Positions 61,547 to 64,000 of a stretch of 64,000 nucleotides of DNA are shown piece after piece (the first letter of the stretch is position 1; each line of letters starts with the position of its first letter). The stretch covers positions 62,001-126,000 of the forward strand of contig JAVBPE010000008.1 in the NCBI GenBank assembly GCA_031549865.1. The letters are read 5' to 3'. A program made the translations under genes and the position numbers. The notes beneath the pieces are model-generated. The model did no database searches, was not told the origin of the DNA, and worked only from the letters and a program-made list of their open reading frames with translations. The DNA comes from JAVBPE01 sp031549865. Its GTDB lineage: Bacteria; Bacillota_I; Bacilli_A; Acholeplasmatales; Anaeroplasmataceae.

Positions 61547-62263
61547 ATGGCTATTTGGAATCCATGGCGCGGTTGTCATAAAATAAGTGAAGGATGTAAG
61601 TATTGTTATATCCATAAAGGTGACTTAAAAAAAGGAATAGATACAAACATAATTGTTAAAACTGATAATTTTTATTTACCAATTTTGAAGCATAAAAATG
61701 GTGAATATAAAATCAAATCAAATGAACTTGTTTATTTATGTTTTTCATCAGATTTCTTGCTTAGTGACGCTGACATTTATAGAGAAGAATGCTTTAAAAT
61801 GATCAAAGAAAGAAGCGATTTAACTTTTTTATTCTTAACTAAAAGAATTGAAAGATTTATGGATATTATTCCAAATGATTGGGAAGATGGATATGATAAC
61901 GTAGTAGTCGGTTGTACAGTTGAAAACCAAGCTAATGTTAATAAAAAATTAGAAATATTTTCTAAATTGCCTATAAAACATAAAATGATTATTTGCCAGC
62001 CTTTAATAGAAGATATAAATATAAGTGCATACTTAAATGATATTGAATTAGTTGTTGTTGGGGGTGAGTCAGACACAAATGCGAGAGTACTTAACTATGA
62101 TTGGGTATTGAATATTAGAAATCAATGCATTAATAAAAATGTTAATTTTGAATTTAGACAATGCGGGACTCATTTTATTAAAGATAATAAAGAATATACA
62201 ATTAAAGTATTTGATCTTACAAAACAAGCTAGATTAGCAAATATAAATTACCATAAAATATAG
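61547..62263 (+). CDS. DUF5131 (phage Gp37/Gp68-like) protein
   Basis: 238 residues. The family opens with W-N-P-W-x-G-C-x-x-x-S-x-G-C-x-x-C-Y, seen here as WNPWRGCHKISEGCKYCY, a Cys set suited to an iron-sulfur cluster as in radical-SAM-like proteins. Also present: LCFSSDFL, FLTKRIERF, GCTVENQ and VVVGGESD, all matching the family. Function is unknown though members occur in phages and chromosomes. TGAGGTG lies before the ATG. Confidence 0.88.
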   Translation: MAIWNPWRGCHKISEGCKYCYIHKGDLKKGIDTNIIVKTDNFYLPILKHKNGEYKIKSNELVYLCFSSDFLLSDADIYREECFKMIKERSDLTFLFLTKRIERFMDIIPNDWEDGYDNVVVGCTVENQANVNKKLEIFSKLPIKHKMIICQPLIEDINISAYLNDIELVVVGGESDTNARVLNYDWVLNIRNQCINKNVNFEFRQCGTHFIKDNKEYTIKVFDLTKQARLANINYHKI

Positions 62264-62339
62264 TTTTAAATAAAGTAGTATATATAATTAAAAAATTTAA
62301 GTTAAAAATGAAGTATAATCTTCACTTAATTATAAGGAA

Positions 62340-63014
62340 GTGATTAATATTTTTTTAAATGAATTATTAAAAAATAAAAAAGTTAATATAAATAAATTGA
62401 TTCTATATGGATTTATAAAAAAAGAAGATTTTTTAATTTTTAGAAAATCACTATTTACTAATAAGTTTGATATAGAAATTAAAATATCAAATAGTGGTGA
62501 TTTTAAATCAAGAGTAATTGATTTAGAATTTAATGATGATTATGAGTTAATTAATGTAAATGGGGCGACTGGCAGTCACTTGGGTATGATAAAAGATTTA
62601 TATCAAAATGAAATTAAAAATATTATTAATAATTGCTATGATATTGAAATATTTAAAAGTATGCAGGCTAAAATGATAATAAATTATGTTAAAGATAAAT
62701 ATAATAGTGATCTTGAATTTTTATGGAAAAAATATGATGATAATGCAATATGTAGAAATAGTAAAAATAAAAAGTGGTATTTAGCAATGTTAAAGATTTC
62801 TAAAAGGAAATTAGGATTTGATAGTGATGAAATTGTTGAAATTATCGATTTAAAAAATAAGCCAGAAGAAGTTATTCAATTAGTAGATAACAAGAAATTT
62901 TTCAAAGGTTATCATATGAATAAAAAATATTGGTATACGATTATTTTAGATAACAATAATAGTATTGAAGAAATTTTTAAGTTAATAGATATAAGCTATG
63001 AGCAAAATAAATAG
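62340..63014 (+). CDS. MmcQ/YjbR-like DNA-binding protein
   Basis: 224 residues from a GTG start; AAGGA lies unusually close, so the start is uncertain. The C-terminal 110 residues have the YjbR signature: FLWKKYDDNAICRNSKNKKWYLAMLKI, KLGFDSDEIVEIIDLKN and KGYHMNKKYWYTIIL. The N-terminal 110 residues match the usual extension of longer Bacillota members. The fold is a MoaD/YjbR-type alpha/beta domain; DNA binding was proposed for E. coli YjbR, function otherwise unclear. Confidence 0.8.
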   Translation: MINIFLNELLKNKKVNINKLILYGFIKKEDFLIFRKSLFTNKFDIEIKISNSGDFKSRVIDLEFNDDYELINVNGATGSHLGMIKDLYQNEIKNIINNCYDIEIFKSMQAKMIINYVKDKYNSDLEFLWKKYDDNAICRNSKNKKWYLAMLKISKRKLGFDSDEIVEIIDLKNKPEEVIQLVDNKKFFKGYHMNKKYWYTIILDNNNSIEEIFKLIDISYEQNK

Positions 63015-63022
63015 GAGTAATT

Positions 63023-63349
63023 ATGGATAGTATAGAAGAATTAAAAACTAAAATAGACAAATTTGTAAAGGATAGAGATTGGGTGCAATTTCACACTCCA
63101 GCGAATCTTGCTAAATCGATTTCTATTGAAGCTGCTGAATTATTGGAATGTTTTCAGTGGAGTGACACAAATTACGATCTTAATGACGTATGTGATGAAC
63201 TTGCTGATGTCATTAATTATTCAATTCAAATGGCTATGGCCCTAAATTTAGATATAAAAGAAATTGTTTTAGATAAACTAAAGAAAACAGAAGCCAAATA
63301 TCCAATTGAAAAAGCAAAAGGTGTATCGACAAAATATAATAAGTTATAA
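63023..63349 (+). CDS. MazG-like nucleotide pyrophosphohydrolase
   Basis: 108 residues, one all-alpha NTP-PPase domain. The metal-binding set is SIEAAELLECFQW (ExxE) and CDELADVINYSIQMA (ExxD). Single-domain dCTPase/RS21-C6-like proteins clear non-canonical or excess dNTPs. It follows the YjbR-like gene after 8 bases, with AGGAG before the ATG, so is probably in the same operon. Confidence 0.9.
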   Translation: MDSIEELKTKIDKFVKDRDWVQFHTPANLAKSISIEAAELLECFQWSDTNYDLNDVCDELADVINYSIQMAMALNLDIKEIVLDKLKKTEAKYPIEKAKGVSTKYNKL

Positions 63350-63352
63350 AAA

Positions 63353-63377
63353 AAAGATAATGATTTCATTATCTTTT
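63353..63377. terminator. Bidirectional terminator
   Basis: AAAGATAATG and CATTATCTTT pair around four bases, with A and T runs, between the MazG-like gene and the convergent acyltransferase gene. Confidence 0.8.
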
Positions 63378-64000
63378 TATATAGGTACCATTTTTATATT
63401 CGTTATGTTCATTAAAGTAAAATTCAATAATATCATGAACTTCACTAGTAATTCTTTTAATATCATTTGATTTATTATCAGTTTTTTCTATTTTATATAC
63501 AGGTAAAAAGTTTAATCTTGGAGAAGGTTTTTTACCTCTAAAGATTTTATATATTCCCTTTGGCTTATGAAATGTATAACACATTGGTAGAATATCACTA
63601 TCTGCATTATAGGCATAATGAAAAGCACCTGGCATAAAGTTTCTAATATGATCACAATAAGGGATTAAGGCTGCCTCAGCAAAGAAAACCACATTCTTTT
63701 TTTTATGTAATATATCAACTGTTCCATCATTAAAAGCTCTAAGAAGTCTACGATCTTCTGGAATTGGGACAGCAGCACAAATCCTAAAATAGGCACTAAC
63801 AATTGGAAATCCAAAATTGCTTTGCAAAGAAGTTACATAAGTTTTTGTAGGATATAAGGCAGTAATTAAAAAGAAAATATCTTGAGGGAAACAATGATTA
63901 CAAATAATAACTTTGCCTTTTCTATTTCCTTTTAAATTTTTTTTCCCAGTAGTTTTAAATCCATAAAAACAATGCTTTATAATCCATTCAACAAAAGTTG
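63369..64000 (-). CDS. Lysophospholipid acyltransferase (PlsC-like), 3' part
   Basis: At least 210 residues; the gene enters from the right edge, so the start is outside the window. The catalytic HxxxxD motif is C-N-H-C-F-P-Q-D, on the - strand near 63891-63914, and the glycerophosphate-binding FFAEAALIPY (family FPEGTRS-like) lies downstream. It would acylate a lysophospholipid at the membrane. The frame is open from 64000 to the stop at 63369, so any internal start inside the window can be dismissed. Confidence 0.85.
   Translation of the reverse strand, partial: TFVEWIIKHCFYGFKTTGKKNLKGNRKGKVIICNHCFPQDIFFLITALYPTKTYVTSLQSNFGFPIVSAYFRICAAVPIPEDRRLLRAFNDGTVDILHKKKNVVFFAEAALIPYCDHIRNFMPGAFHYAYNADSDILPMCYTFHKPKGIYKIFRGKKPSPRLNFLPVYKIEKTDNKSNDIKRITSEVHDIIEFYFNEHNEYKNGTYIKR

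Noticed and set aside
61547..63349. Prophage, because of the DUF5131 and MazG genes
   Set aside because: No structural, lysis, replication or integrase genes lie near; these families also occur on chromosomes.
63369..63827. Complete acyltransferase starting at an internal codon near 63827
   Set aside because: The frame stays open to the window end and the catalytic HxxxxD lies upstream of that codon, so the gene is partial.

Overview
The window is a very AT-rich (roughly 70% A+T by eye), gene-dense stretch of a low-GC Bacillota chromosome. It uses the standard bacterial code: Trp is TGG and several genes end in TGA. Sporulation genes (spoIIAA, spoIIAB, spoVAC, spoVAD, spoVAE), a CIRCE/HrcA-controlled dnaK operon, a meso-DAP-type MurE and strong AGGAGG ribosome sites point to a spore-forming or recently spore-forming Bacilli/Erysipelotrichia-like lineage. 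The species cannot be named from this sequence. Most genes are on the + strand in short, tightly coupled operons.

Region by region. 1-5.3 kb: end of trmB, an OmpR/EnvZ-type two-component pair, a cyanophycinase/peptidase E-like gene, pheA and pdp. 5.4-10.5 kb: ferredoxin-nitroreductase, a penicillin-binding carboxypeptidase, a MerR regulator with its ABC-2 exporter, and mscL. 10.6-13.3 kb: spoIIAA-spoIIAB joined directly to spoVAC-spoVAD-spoVAE, with sigF absent from its usual place. 13.3-19.8 kb: CPBP protease, flavin reductase-like, HAD phosphatase, M19 dipeptidase, QueH, patatin, RluD-type synthase and a BspA-like repeat protein. 19.8-27.8 kb: diguanylate cyclase, glutamate-synthase-like flavoprotein, a second RluD-type synthase, a VTT membrane protein, a double DUF1540 protein, a C26 amidotransferase, an ABC-F ATPase and an HD hydrolase.

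27.8-38.1 kb is an accessory island. A large serine recombinase has decayed by two stops and two frameshifts. It is followed by an apparently intact operon: a DNA methyltransferase, a 769-residue protein with an Hsp90/MORC-like ATPase at one end and a histidine-kinase-like core at the other, and a 559-residue protein with a divergent receiver-like N-terminus. Two 115-120 bp direct repeats, each encoding the tail of a LuxR-type HTH, bracket this segment. An AlbA_2 ATP-binding protein, an 11-bp tandem repeat, two unrecognised genes and an IS3-family transposase scar follow. The methylase/ATPase/receiver trio is the best candidate for a little-described system, plausibly anti-phage.

38.3-50.4 kb: an Ig-like-repeat lipoprotein, ispG, rpmG, a metallo-hydrolase, then hrcA-grpE-dnaK-dnaJ under two CIRCE operators, a small membrane protein, rsmE, mtaB and rpsU. 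50.4-52.7 kb: an SGNH esterase, then two ~356 bp imperfect direct repeats flanking a miniature APH-fold kinase. Each repeat carries, on opposite strands, a 26-residue hydrophobic ORF and a short terminator-ended RNA, which is the layout of a type I toxin-antitoxin pair. A tRNA-Lys(CUU) follows. 52.7-58.2 kb: a membrane protein, degV, murE-mraY-murD and a small membrane protein. 58.2-64 kb: a TetR/GNAT/zinc-ribbon operon, a membrane-anchored Ntn-type hydrolase, an accessory run (unknown gene, DUF5131, YjbR/MmcQ, MazG-like), and an acyltransferase running off the right end.
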